64,000 nt of DNA, from positions 1-64,000 of the forward strand of contig JADJPG010000013.1 in NCBI GenBank assembly GCA_016713365.1, given 5' to 3'. The position numbers and the translations under genes were made by a program. This DNA comes from Verrucomicrobiota bacterium (GTDB lineage Bacteria > Verrucomicrobiota > Verrucomicrobiia > Limisphaerales > JADJPG01). Positions 1-8,255 of this stretch are shown here, one piece after another (the stretch's first letter is position 1; each line of letters starts with the position of its first letter). Below the pieces are notes generated by a model. That model saw only the letters and a program-made list of their open reading frames with translations. It did not search any database and had not been told where the DNA came from.

Positions 1-1
1 G

Positions 2-82
2 ACCACCCCGGAGACCGACTTTAAGGTCGACTCGTTCGTGGAACAGATGGTGAAAGCCGCCCGGGTCCCGATGGCGAAATAG
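2..82 (+). CDS. C-terminal end of an unidentified protein (cut by left edge)
   Basis: An open frame runs in from the left edge and ends at TAG (80-82). The visible 26 residues include FKVDSFVEQMVKAARV, an amphipathic helical tail. No family can be assigned from so short a piece. It converges on the minus-strand gene ending at 101 with 18 bp between them, too little for an obvious terminator hairpin. The frame is clean and reads like normal coding sequence, but the call rests only on that. Confidence 0.5.
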   Translation, partial: TTPETDFKVDSFVEQMVKAARVPMAK

Positions 83-100
83 TCCGCACGATCGCAGGAG

Positions 101-1549
101 TTACTTCAACGGAACGGCCGGAGCAGCCGTCGGCGAATTCGTGGTCGCAGGAGGTGGCGGCAGGTTCAGCTTGGTCCTGATACGGGCGGCGTATTCGGGA
201 CGGAAACCATTTTCGGGGTTGATCGCCATGTCACGGAAACGAAGAACGATCTTCTCCATGGGCTCGAGCTTCAACACTTCCTGCCGGCTCGCGGTTTCCG
301 CGGTGTAAAACTGCCATACCTGTTGAGCCATGCGGAGAAGCCCGTCGGCCCGATCGTCGTTGTCGAGTGCGAGATTCAAGAAATACTGGCTGACCAACCC
401 CTCGATCACCGCCTTGGTCCGGTTATGATTCAGGTCTTTGATGGAGCCAATCATTCGCGCAAGCGCGTATTGTTCCACCGTCACGTTCTTTTCGATCGCA
501 TCCGGATACTTCTCGCGGAGGGTCTTCATCCATTGATCAGCTTCGGATAAACGATTATGTGTGTAGAGAAGATAGACCGCTTCCCGCAAGAAGTTCTTGT
601 GTGCCCTCTCAACCACGATCTTCTTGTCCGTCTCCTCCGCCAACATTCTGGAGTATCCGTCATTTGCCATCGCGATCTTGCTGAGGTCGGGACCAAACGT
701 ATATGAGCCATCAGGATTCTCAGCCACGATTCGTCCCCTCATGACGTTCATGTGGAGGCTCTGGTAAATGACCCGGCGTAGCGCGATGAGCTCCTTCTTG
801 TTGGACTTCTCCAAACCCACCATGGCCCAGTAAATCGCGGTCGCTTCCGGCAACCTCCACTCCATCGGCCCATATAAATCATCGGCCTTCTTCATCATGG
901 CCGGGTCCATCTTCAACTTCTCCTGCAACAGCTCGACTCGCTGACGTGCCTCCGGAGTCTGCGGATTGAGCAACTCATCGTAGTTCGGGCGGCCCCCGCC
1001 CAGGACACGGGTCATCTGTCGGGCCAGTTCATATTTGTATACGAGATGCGCGTCATCGAGGTTCTGACCAATCTTATGCTGGTAGAACCAGGCCAGCTCG
1101 CGATACAGAAGCGCTTCCTTCGGGTTGTACTGCAGACCTTGATCGCGCAGGAGTTCAATCCCCCGCTGCACCCAGCGCCACCGGTCATACGGATCGCGAA
1201 ACTTGACCGAGATGTTGTAGGCCATGTTCCACGCTTGAACGAGCCAGACGTGGACAAAGGTTGGCTCCAGCTTTGTAATCCAGTCCGCGAGCTGGACCTG
1301 CTCAAAGTATTTGTCCTCCATCTGGAGATCGTTCGCGCGAACCCACAGGGCGTTGGCGATGAGTCCCCGGAAACCTCCCAGCGCCACCGTGGTAAATGCC
1401 AGCACCGGCGGCGCATTCTCCAATGGCGCGACCCGCGTCAAACCCAACTCCGTCCGCTGTCGATTGAGGCGTTGCTGAAGGAATCCGGCCACCACCAGCA
1501 ACAGCGCCGCGGCAGTCAGCATGAACAGCTTGTATGGCTTTCCTGTCAT
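101..1549 (-). CDS. membrane-anchored helical (TPR-like) protein of an ABC exporter operon
   Basis: A 482-residue protein with one N-terminal membrane segment (about residues 8-25, LFMLTAAALLLVVAGF) and a long, mostly helical body with Trp/Tyr-rich stretches that resemble TPR/SEL1-like repeats, followed by a Pro/Ala-rich tail. I do not recognise a named family. Its ATG (1547-1549) follows the TGA of the permease fragment (1551-1553) by one base, so it is almost certainly translated with the upstream ABC ATPase and permease. That position suggests an accessory, extracytoplasmic subunit of the exporter; this is inference from context only. Confidence 0.8.
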   Translation of the reverse strand: MTGKPYKLFMLTAAALLLVVAGFLQQRLNRQRTELGLTRVAPLENAPPVLAFTTVALGGFRGLIANALWVRANDLQMEDKYFEQVQLADWITKLEPTFVHVWLVQAWNMAYNISVKFRDPYDRWRWVQRGIELLRDQGLQYNPKEALLYRELAWFYQHKIGQNLDDAHLVYKYELARQMTRVLGGGRPNYDELLNPQTPEARQRVELLQEKLKMDPAMMKKADDLYGPMEWRLPEATAIYWAMVGLEKSNKKELIALRRVIYQSLHMNVMRGRIVAENPDGSYTFGPDLSKIAMANDGYSRMLAEETDKKIVVERAHKNFLREAVYLLYTHNRLSEADQWMKTLREKYPDAIEKNVTVEQYALARMIGSIKDLNHNRTKAVIEGLVSQYFLNLALDNDDRADGLLRMAQQVWQFYTAETASRQEVLKLEPMEKIVLRFRDMAINPENGFRPEYAARIRTKLNLPPPPATTNSPTAAPAVPLK

Positions 1550-1550
1550 G

Positions 1551-2363
1551 TCAGCTGGTCCCTTGTGCTGTGGCCAATTCCCGTCGTGTGAAGAACATCA
1601 CACCAAGTCCCCCGAGGATGCCGCCCATCAGCAGGACGATTTGCGCAAACGCAGTTCCGAGCTGTCCCCAGGTAATACTGCGTCCAGTGCTCAAGGCATC
1701 CACAGGCTCGAAGGTTTGAACCAGATTGACGACCGAAAGCATGACCTTGAAAAGCGGCACCACCACGCGATCAATCGTTGAGCCGCTATCAGCGCCGGTT
1801 TCGTGATCAATACCACTCACAGTCCCTTCCTTCACCACATTGGAAAGCGTGCTGCTCGACAATGCCACCACCAGCAGGCTGATGGAACAAAACGCAGCGA
1901 CGGGAAAGGAAAGCAGGCTGGCCGACGCCAGGCCCAGGCTCGCCAGCAGTGCCAGCCAGCACCAGATGATGCCCAGGGCACGCAGGTAGTTCAGGCCGAA
2001 GCCCCCCTCGCGATACAGCACTTCGAGGCCTTCATCGATCTGGAAAACGAGAGCCGTCTCATTGCGATTGACGAAGTTCACGACGAGCCGTCCCTGCTCA
2101 TCAAGCAGTTTGGCTCCACCATCCACCCGTATTTCGTGAAATGTGTTTGCGGCGAGACTCTGCGGATAACTCTCGCTCAGTGGACTGTTATACGGGCCAA
2201 TCGTCCACAGCCCGACGTACGATCCCGCAGCGTTCGTTTGGGCCGCAAAGAATTTAACGCGCAGGAACAATGGCCCATCGCCGATCAAGTGACGCTTCAA
2301 ACCGAAATCGATCGTCCACTCCCGGCGATGGTCGGGCCCGACCACCTGCTGATACGCCTTCAC
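1551..2363 (-). CDS. ABC-2 type permease, C-terminal fragment after a frameshift
   Basis: A 270-residue frame starting at a GTG, with a soluble stretch (about residues 1-95) then four or more membrane segments (for example YLRALGIIWCWLALLASLG and AQIVLLMGGILGGLGVMFF). It continues the protein coded at 2254-3063: that frame reads ...ATAQLRGKGEG while this one resumes with VKAYQQVVGPDHRREW. Removing one G from the GGGGAAAGGG run near 2368-2377 joins them into a permease of about 504 residues. The total span of 1513 bases is one more than a multiple of three, consistent with a single extra base. It is either a sequencing indel or a recent mutation. Confidence 0.75.
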   Translation of the reverse strand: MKAYQQVVGPDHRREWTIDFGLKRHLIGDGPLFLRVKFFAAQTNAAGSYVGLWTIGPYNSPLSESYPQSLAANTFHEIRVDGGAKLLDEQGRLVVNFVNRNETALVFQIDEGLEVLYREGGFGLNYLRALGIIWCWLALLASLGLASASLLSFPVAAFCSISLLVVALSSSTLSNVVKEGTVSGIDHETGADSGSTIDRVVVPLFKVMLSVVNLVQTFEPVDALSTGRSITWGQLGTAFAQIVLLMGGILGGLGVMFFTRRELATAQGTS

Positions 2364-3063
2364 CCTTTCCCCGCAGCTGCGCCGTCGCCTCCGCCAACTG
2401 GTCTGGCGGAAGGGAATCTCGATTCGGCATCTTGGTCACTTGATAAGCCACCTCCTTCTCAATGTCCGGTGGAGGCTCCTTGAGTCCCGCGCGAGCCACA
2501 AAGATTTCGTTCCGCAGGATGTTGAGCTGCGAATCAATGAACGCTGCGAGGCGATCATCTTTTCTCTCCTTCGCCGCCACCACAGCGTTCTCCATCTTTG
2601 TCATCCGCCAATGAAGAAGCCCATAGACCGCCCCGCCGGAAACAGCAAGCAAGCTCGCGTTCAGGAGCAGGATGCCGAGCCATTTGCCCAGCCAGATCTG
2701 CCAGCGCGCGATTGGCTTCACTGCGACCATCTGCATCGAGCAATCCTCGATGTCCCGCGCCAGCGTGCCGCAAGCCAGCCAGAGCGTGGAAAATCCGAGC
2801 AACGCGGTGATCACACTCAACGTGTAGGTCAGCATGATCTGGATGAATCCGCGCGAGGTGCCGTCGTCCTTGAGCAGCATCGGCAGCAGAACCACCGAGC
2901 AGAGCAGCAAACCGGAAAGCACCCAGAAGAGACGGAAGCGAAAGGCCGCCTTCCAGGTCAGCGCCGAGACCGCCCAGATGCGCTGACCGAAAAGCCCGCG
3001 CAACAGCGGGACGATGACGCTGTAGCGCAGCAACACCCGCAGGAATGGGGATACGGATTCCAT
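2254..3063 (-). CDS. ABC-2 type permease, N-terminal fragment before a frameshift
   Basis: The first part of the exporter permease. Membrane segments include FWVLSGLLLCSVVLLPMLL, LTYTLSVITALLGFSTLWLA and WLGILLLNASLLAVSGGAVY; between them lies DIEDCSMQMVAVKPIARWQ, typical of the cytoplasmic coupling region of ABC-2 permeases. The last 35 or so residues of this frame (after QLRGKGEG) are the out-of-frame read-through and not real protein. The ATG overlaps the TGA of the ATPase gene as ATGA (3061-3065), so it is translationally coupled to it. Together with the fragment at 1551-2363 it forms one gene. Confidence 0.8.
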   Translation of the reverse strand: MESVSPFLRVLLRYSVIVPLLRGLFGQRIWAVSALTWKAAFRFRLFWVLSGLLLCSVVLLPMLLKDDGTSRGFIQIMLTYTLSVITALLGFSTLWLACGTLARDIEDCSMQMVAVKPIARWQIWLGKWLGILLLNASLLAVSGGAVYGLLHWRMTKMENAVVAAKERKDDRLAAFIDSQLNILRNEIFVARAGLKEPPPDIEKEVAYQVTKMPNRDSLPPDQLAEATAQLRGKGEGVSAGGRARPSPGVDDRFRFEASLDRRWAIVPAR

Positions 3064-4307
3064 CAGGAATTTGGCTTGTTCAACAGCGAGGAGAGCTTCT
3101 CGTTCGCCTTCGCGAGATCCGCCGGCTTCACCTCAGTCGCCGGCGTCGCGCTCGGAGCCGGGGAGGTCGTCGCGGATGAAACGCTCGCCTCCGACGCGGC
3201 ACGTTCCGGCTTCGAAAGCGAATCCAGCTTCGCCTGATTCACGCTCGCCACAGGAGCCGCAACAGGCTTCACCTCTTCCTTCACTGGCGCCGGAGCGGTA
3301 AGGCGTTCCAGCACTTTGTCCGCCGCTGGTTTCACCGTGGCGCCCGCTTGCAGGTACGCCGCGACCTTGCCGCCAGACTGCGCGCCGGAAGTCTCCGCCG
3401 CCGCCTGCTTCGCCTTCGCCACCACATCCAGAAAGTAGCTCTCGAGATTCTGCGTCGGGTTATCGATCCGAATCTTGTCCTCTGCCACGTCGTGACGAAT
3501 CAGCTCCATCACTTTCTGAGTCGTCTCCCGCGAGAGCGGCGGCGTGGTGATACGCACCGCGTCGCGATTCGCAAGCAAGTCCTTCAACTCACCCATCGCC
3601 TGAATCTTGCCGCCGTAATAGATCACCACGCGGTCACAGACATCCTCCACGTCCGACAGCAGATGGCTGCTGAGAATCACCGTCTTGCCACGACGCGCGA
3701 GGGCGAGAATCAAGTCCTTCACCTCGCGGCAGCCGATGGGATCAAGCCCCGCTGTCGGCTCGTCGAGAATCACGAGGTCCGGGTCATTGATCAACGCCTG
3801 CGCCAGGCCGATGCGGCGCTGCATGCCCTTCGAGAATTCACCCACCGAGCGCATGCGCGTCTGGTTCAGGCCCACCATGTCGAGCAACTGCTCGCTCCGC
3901 TGGCGGCGCTCGTCATTCGTGAGATGAAAAAGGTTCCCGAAGAAATCAAGCGTCTCGTAGGAATTGAGATAGCGATAGAGATACGATTCCTCCGGCAGAT
4001 AACCGATGCGGGATTTCGTCGCGACATGACGCGGCGACTTGCCGAAAACCTCGATGTGCCCCTTGGTCGGATACAACAGCCCGAGAAGCATCTTCACCGT
4101 GGTGGATTTGCCCGAACCGTTCGGCCCCAGGAGGCCGAACACCTCACCCTTGCGCACCTCGAAATCGACACCGTCCACCGCGCGCGCCTTCGGCCGGCCC
4201 CAGAAGTCCTTGAAGACTTTCGTGAGTCCGCGCACGGCGATGACAACTTCGCCGGAGTTCGCGCTCCGGGTCGCAGACGGCGGATTGGATTCGGCAACAG
4301 CGGTCAT
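3063..4307 (-). CDS. ABC transporter ATP-binding protein with Ala/Pro-rich tail
   Basis: A 414-residue ABC ATPase. Visible motifs in order: Walker A GPNGSGKST (61-69), Q-loop GYLPEES, signature FSKGMQRR, Walker B LVILDEPTAGLD and the switch histidine in ILSSHLLSDVEDV. The core (about 300 residues) is of the ABC-2 exporter type that pairs with the permease coded directly downstream. About 110 residues of low-complexity Ala/Pro/Lys sequence follow the core (for example APVKEEVKPVAAPVASV), longer than usual. It is probably a dimeric motor for export of an unknown substrate. Neighbours on both sides are spaced by overlap or a few bases. Confidence 0.93.
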   Translation of the reverse strand: MTAVAESNPPSATRSANSGEVVIAVRGLTKVFKDFWGRPKARAVDGVDFEVRKGEVFGLLGPNGSGKSTTVKMLLGLLYPTKGHIEVFGKSPRHVATKSRIGYLPEESYLYRYLNSYETLDFFGNLFHLTNDERRQRSEQLLDMVGLNQTRMRSVGEFSKGMQRRIGLAQALINDPDLVILDEPTAGLDPIGCREVKDLILALARRGKTVILSSHLLSDVEDVCDRVVIYYGGKIQAMGELKDLLANRDAVRITTPPLSRETTQKVMELIRHDVAEDKIRIDNPTQNLESYFLDVVAKAKQAAAETSGAQSGGKVAAYLQAGATVKPAADKVLERLTAPAPVKEEVKPVAAPVASVNQAKLDSLSKPERAASEASVSSATTSPAPSATPATEVKPADLAKANEKLSSLLNKPNS

Positions 4308-4309
4308 GT

Positions 4310-4600
4310 TCAGTCTTTCAGTTCGGCGATCTTGTCGAGTTCCGCCACGTAGTCAAAACCTTCGCGAGTCCCGTACTGCTCGTGATAGCGAAGGAAAAAC
4401 TCCCGTTGGCACTTCATGCTGAAGTCGGGGGACCAAAGCATCAACGGCAGATTGTGAAACGCTTCCGCAAGCTCGGCCACTTGTGCGGCCTTGTTTTCAC
4501 GCCCGAGAATCCGCATCTCCAGAAGCGCAAGATAAGCGAGACGGGATAGAGCTTCCCGCTGCGCCTCGCTTGGCAGTCTCGCATCACAAAATGTCGGCAT
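4310..4600 (-). CDS. conserved hypothetical small protein upstream of ABC ATPase
   Basis: A 96-residue protein starting MPTFCDARLPSEAQ at the ATG 4598-4600; a longer start at 4648 would add 16 unlikely residues. It is helical and charged (LSRLAYLALLEMRILGRENKAAQVAELAEAF, given here only as its first residues LSRLAYLALLEMR), with no membrane segment or known motif. The stop lies two bases before the ATG of the ABC ATPase, so it is probably the first gene of the exporter operon. Function unknown. Confidence 0.7.
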   Translation of the reverse strand: MPTFCDARLPSEAQREALSRLAYLALLEMRILGRENKAAQVAELAEAFHNLPLMLWSPDFSMKCQREFFLRYHEQYGTREGFDYVAELDKIAELKD

Positions 4601-4660
4601 GTCATTGAACGCTAGCTGTGGGTAAGACGAGTGACAAGCCGCGAGCATTCCCGTCGAGTG

Positions 4661-4951
4661 CTATTTCCTCAATAAACCGTAGCGGGGATGACGCTTGTGG
4701 TGACGGACCAGCATGACGCGCAGTCGATCCGGGCTGACGTCGTAAAGGACGTGGTAGGGAAAACGTTTCAGGTTCGCCCGACGGAAGTTCTGGTCCACGG
4801 GTGGAAACTTCAGGGGATTCTCCGCTGCTTCGTTGATCACGGAGCGCAGCTCGTCGTGAAACTCGTCTGCCAGACGCTCGGAAACCTTCTGGTAGTAGGC
4901 GAGAACTTCCTCCACGTCCCGCTGGACCAGCGGGTGATAGACTACTTCCAT
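4661..4951 (-). CDS. RelE/ParE family toxin
   Basis: A 96-residue protein with the ParE/RelE pattern: VVYHPLVQRDVEEVLAYY at the N-terminus, a helix-rich middle (FHDELRSVINEAAENP) and the C-terminal strand block FPYHVLYDVSPDRLRVMLV followed by RHHKRHP. ParE toxins act on gyrase and RelE toxins cleave mRNA; the sequence favours the ParE-like branch but does not decide it. It overlaps the upstream antitoxin gene by 10 bases, the usual antitoxin-first arrangement. Length is normal for the family. Confidence 0.88.
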   Translation of the reverse strand: MEVVYHPLVQRDVEEVLAYYQKVSERLADEFHDELRSVINEAAENPLKFPPVDQNFRRANLKRFPYHVLYDVSPDRLRVMLVRHHKRHPRYGLLRK

Positions 4952-5175
4952 GCGGCACGTTGCCGGTTGATGGCGTTCCAGAAGTCATCGGAACTCATCG
5001 TCTTTGCTGTGCCCGAATCCAGCTCCTGACGGCGTCGGGCAGCTTCCTCAAGGCCTTCCACTCCGGCGTCCTCTGCATCATGCGGCGGGAGAGACTCCAT
5101 GAGCCAAGCCGCCAATGCGCCACGTTCATGCTCCGGAAGCTCCGCGACCGCGTGCTGAATTTCAGCGATGGACAT
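4942..5175 (-). CDS. addiction module antitoxin
   Basis: A 77-residue acidic protein starting MSIAEIQHAVAELPEHERGA, matching the pattern of the short 'addiction module component' antitoxins: an N-terminal helix with LP.ER, then AAWLMESLP, and a C-terminal DDFWNAINRQRAAWK tail likely to wrap the toxin. It is the first gene of the pair and overlaps the toxin start by 10 bases. Such antitoxins usually autoregulate the operon, but no clear operator is visible upstream. Confidence 0.82.
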   Translation of the reverse strand: MSIAEIQHAVAELPEHERGALAAWLMESLPPHDAEDAGVEGLEEAARRRQELDSGTAKTMSSDDFWNAINRQRAAWK

Positions 5176-5259
5176 GGTCAGAAGTTAACCGACGGCAGGG
5201 TGAGTGACAAGGCGGGAACACCTGCTTGCTCATTCACGACAATTCACCGAAACTCACCT

Positions 5260-5985
5260 CTAATTCTTACGGGCGTTTCTAGCTTTGAACGTAAGCATTA
5301 TGTCTGAGAGAAACGGAATGTTGCGAATCTCCTCAACGGCGACAGACATCTCATTCTTCGTATTGAGGGTGAGCACGCCCAATCTCTGTGGCGGCGGATG
5401 GCTTCCCACGAAAAACATGAACAGAACACCACTTACCAGCAGCCTGTACACATGATGCCCGTCATACTTTGCAAGGGTGGGCGGAACGTGCCAATCCGGA
5501 AAGAACACACCATCAATCGTAACAGCAGTTAAAACGCATGGGTAATTGTTTGGTTGAAGAGGATCTCCTTTCAGTAGAGCCAACCGAATCCTTTCTCCAT
5601 GCGGGCCAAGGTCGACTTCATCAAAAAAGGAGAGTGTGCTGACGTCCGTACGCCACAAAAGAGAGAGTAAGAACAATTTGAATTTTCCATAGTCAATCCC
5701 TTGAAGCAGGATTCGATTCTTGAAGTGGGTAACATGGACTCCATGGGCTTCAACGAAAGTACGGTAGGCGTAGCTTTCCCACTGGCTGAACTTCAACTCA
5801 CATCCGCCACAAAGCAGTTTTTCACGCATGCCTTTTTGAACGAACTGCTCCGGCTTCGCGGAATCGGACGGAATCAGGTGAAAGCGATGCAGCGCATCAT
5901 ACATGGATTTGTAGAAGAACTCAGGGATGATGTGAGAGCTCTTCAAGTCGTCCCTAACTTTACATAGAGCACAGAGCGTCGGCAT
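5260..5985 (-). CDS. zinc-finger / HNH-like protein, lower-GC orphan
   Basis: A 241-residue protein. The N-terminus has CALCKVRDDLKSSHIIPEFF (paired Cys then SHIIPE), followed at about residue 58 by LLCGGCELKFSQWE, so two CxxC pairs with an intervening histidine, as in zinc-stabilised HNH-type folds. The catalytic Asn/His of a classical HNH nuclease is not obvious. The rest is unassigned. Base composition is visibly more AT-rich than its neighbours and the gene stands alone, beside a toxin-antitoxin pair, which suggests horizontal acquisition. A nuclease or defence role is possible but unproven. Confidence 0.7.
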   Translation of the reverse strand: MPTLCALCKVRDDLKSSHIIPEFFYKSMYDALHRFHLIPSDSAKPEQFVQKGMREKLLCGGCELKFSQWESYAYRTFVEAHGVHVTHFKNRILLQGIDYGKFKLFLLSLLWRTDVSTLSFFDEVDLGPHGERIRLALLKGDPLQPNNYPCVLTAVTIDGVFFPDWHVPPTLAKYDGHHVYRLLVSGVLFMFFVGSHPPPQRLGVLTLNTKNEMSVAVEEIRNIPFLSDIMLTFKARNARKN

Positions 5986-6101
5986 ATAACGAGGTAATTC
6001 ACCGCAGCCGAATCTTACCTTAAAAACGCAGAATACGTCTGGCAGCTGTCTACCCTTGATAACTTAAGAACTTGTTCGAGGTGCCCTTTTCTGGAGTCAC
6101 C

Positions 6102-8153
6102 CTACGCCGGCTTCGGTGACAATTGAGGCCTCGGTTCGGATGATGATGGAGGATTGTGATCCGTCGAAGCTGCTCGCGCATTCCCTTGGAACGGTTCCAG
6201 TTCTTCGCCGTGGCGGACGAGGCGGGCGCTGTTGAAGACGACGAGCAGCGAGCCGGCGACGTGCATGATCGCGGCGACGATGGGATTGATGTAGTTCATC
6301 GCCGCGAGCACCAGGCCACCGATGACGAAGATCACGCCGAGCAGGAAGTTCTGGTTGATGACCGAGCGCGTCTGGCGCGAGAGGCGCACGAGCACGGGCA
6401 GGCGGCGAAGGTCGTTGTTCATGAGCGCGATGGTCGCACTGTGGATCGCCACTTCGCTACCGGCGGCGCCCATCGCGATGCCGAGATCGCCGGCGGCCAG
6501 CGCGGGCGCGTCGTTCACGCCGTCGCCGACCACGGCCACGCGATAGCCTTTCGCCTTCATCTTGCGCACGAACTCGACTTTGTTCTGCGGCAGGCAATCG
6601 CCCACGACTTCTTCGCAGCCGATTTCCTTCGCCACGCGGATGGCCACCGGCTGGCGGTCGCCGCTGACGATGGCGATGCGACGGACGCCGGTGTGCGTGA
6701 GATCGGCGAGCGATTCGCGGGCCTCGGCGCGGGTTTGATCCTGCAATCCGACCCAGCCAATGCACTGGCCGTTGCGCGCGACGAAGATGAGGCTCCAGCC
6801 CTCGGTTTCGTTCAGGTCCACCGACTTCAGGAAATCCTCGGTGACGTTGTTATCCTTCAACCACGCGGCGCGGCCCACAAGAATGGTCGCCCCGTCCACG
6901 GTCGCCTTGATGCCGCGTCCGGCGGTCTCGGCGAAATCCTTCGGCTCCGGGAGCGGCACGCCGGCTTCCTCGGCAAGCTGGGCAAGCGCCTTCGCCGTCG
7001 GGTGGTTGCTGTATTTCTCAGCGGACGCCGCGATGCGCAAGAGGTCAGCCGGAGTCGTGTCGCCAATCGGAGCAAGGCGGCTGACGGCGAGCTTGCCGGT
7101 CGTCAGCGTGCCGGTCTTGTCGAAGATGAAGGCGTTGATGCGCGCGGCGAGTTCGATGTCGGCGACGTTCTTGATCAGGATGCCGAGGCGCGCAGCGGCG
7201 GAAAGCGCGGCGACCATCGCGGTGGGCGTGGCGAGGATGAACGCGCACGGGCAGGCGACGATAAAGACGGCGATCACCCGGTTGAGATCCTGTGTGAACG
7301 CCCAGACCAGCGCGCCGATGACGAGCACGAGCGGCGTGTAGAATCCCATGTATTGATCCACGATCTTCATCATGGGCAGCTTGGTCTTCTCGGCGGCGAG
7401 AATGAGATCGCGCACGCGGCCGAGCGTGGTGTCAGTGCCGGCGCGGCTGACTTTGACTTCAAGCACGCCAGTCAGGTTCTGCGTGCCAGCGAAGACGTCG
7501 TCGCCAGGCTTCTTGTCCACGGGCAACGATTCGCCGGTAATGTTCGCCTGATTGAACGAACCCTGGCCGCTGAGAATGACGCCGTCCGCCGCAACGTTGT
7601 CGCCGGGACGAATGCGGATGACATCGCCGATCGAGAGGGCGGACACGGCGACTTCTTCTTCCTGATTGCCCTTGAGGCGGCGGGCCTTGGTGGGCGTGAG
7701 CTTGATGAGCGATTCGATGGAAGCCCGTGCGCCTTCGGCGGTGCGGGTCTCGATGATTTCGCCCATGAGCATGAAGAACGCGACGACGCCGGCTTCCTGG
7801 TAGTGACCGGACGCAAATGACGCGAGCACAGCGAGGCCGACGAGCTCCGTCGTGCTCAGGCGGCCCATGCGGAGATCCTTGATCGCCGTCATCACGATCG
7901 GGAAGCCGAGCAGGATGGCGCCGATCATTCCACTGACCTCCGCCACGCCGGGACCGAGTTCCATCCACTCGACGATGAACGAGTTGATGGTGAAGAGCAG
8001 GCCCGCGAGCGTCTGCTTCAACCGGATGGGCGTGTGGCTGTGGTCATGGCCGCAGCTTGAGCAAGACTCACCATCCTTGTGATGGTGACGATCGTGCCCG
8101 TGATCATGATCGTGCTTGGTTTCCTCGCGGCTGAGGAGGGAAGAGACATTCAT
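6102..8153 (-). CDS. heavy-metal translocating P1B-type ATPase
   Basis: A 683-residue cation pump. Visible: TGES (206-209, actuator domain), CPC (301-303, membrane metal site), DKTGT (345-349, phosphorylated Asp), HP (384-385) and GDGVNDAP in the hinge region. The CPC and HP motifs place it with Zn/Cd/Pb or Cu exporters; overall it resembles ZntA/CadA. It lacks an N-terminal HMA fold and instead begins with a His-rich stretch (HDHDHGHDRHHH) plus CSSC, which suggests Zn-type metal. It is the last gene of the minus-strand SPFH run, about 100 bases after the HflK-like gene. Confidence 0.93.
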   Translation of the reverse strand: MNVSSLLSREETKHDHDHGHDRHHHKDGESCSSCGHDHSHTPIRLKQTLAGLLFTINSFIVEWMELGPGVAEVSGMIGAILLGFPIVMTAIKDLRMGRLSTTELVGLAVLASFASGHYQEAGVVAFFMLMGEIIETRTAEGARASIESLIKLTPTKARRLKGNQEEEVAVSALSIGDVIRIRPGDNVAADGVILSGQGSFNQANITGESLPVDKKPGDDVFAGTQNLTGVLEVKVSRAGTDTTLGRVRDLILAAEKTKLPMMKIVDQYMGFYTPLVLVIGALVWAFTQDLNRVIAVFIVACPCAFILATPTAMVAALSAAARLGILIKNVADIELAARINAFIFDKTGTLTTGKLAVSRLAPIGDTTPADLLRIAASAEKYSNHPTAKALAQLAEEAGVPLPEPKDFAETAGRGIKATVDGATILVGRAAWLKDNNVTEDFLKSVDLNETEGWSLIFVARNGQCIGWVGLQDQTRAEARESLADLTHTGVRRIAIVSGDRQPVAIRVAKEIGCEEVVGDCLPQNKVEFVRKMKAKGYRVAVVGDGVNDAPALAAGDLGIAMGAAGSEVAIHSATIALMNNDLRRLPVLVRLSRQTRSVINQNFLLGVIFVIGGLVLAAMNYINPIVAAIMHVAGSLLVVFNSARLVRHGEELEPFQGNARAASTDHNPPSSSEPRPQLSPKPA

Positions 8154-8255
8154 GGCTTGAACGTGATGCGTGTTGCGTAATGCGTGAGGGAACGTGTTCC
8201 CAGCTCTGCGATGAATTTGCCCATTCGATTCAGCATAGCGGGTTTTGGCGCTTGC

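Noticed and set aside
4602..4988. 128-residue frame over the toxin gene
   Set aside because: Out-of-frame Arg/Ser/Pro-rich shadow on the same strand as the ParE-like toxin.
6156..7820. 554-residue open frame on the plus strand
   Set aside because: It lies exactly opposite the P1B ATPase and is rich in Arg/His/Asp typical of antisense high-GC frames; the minus strand has all ATPase motifs.
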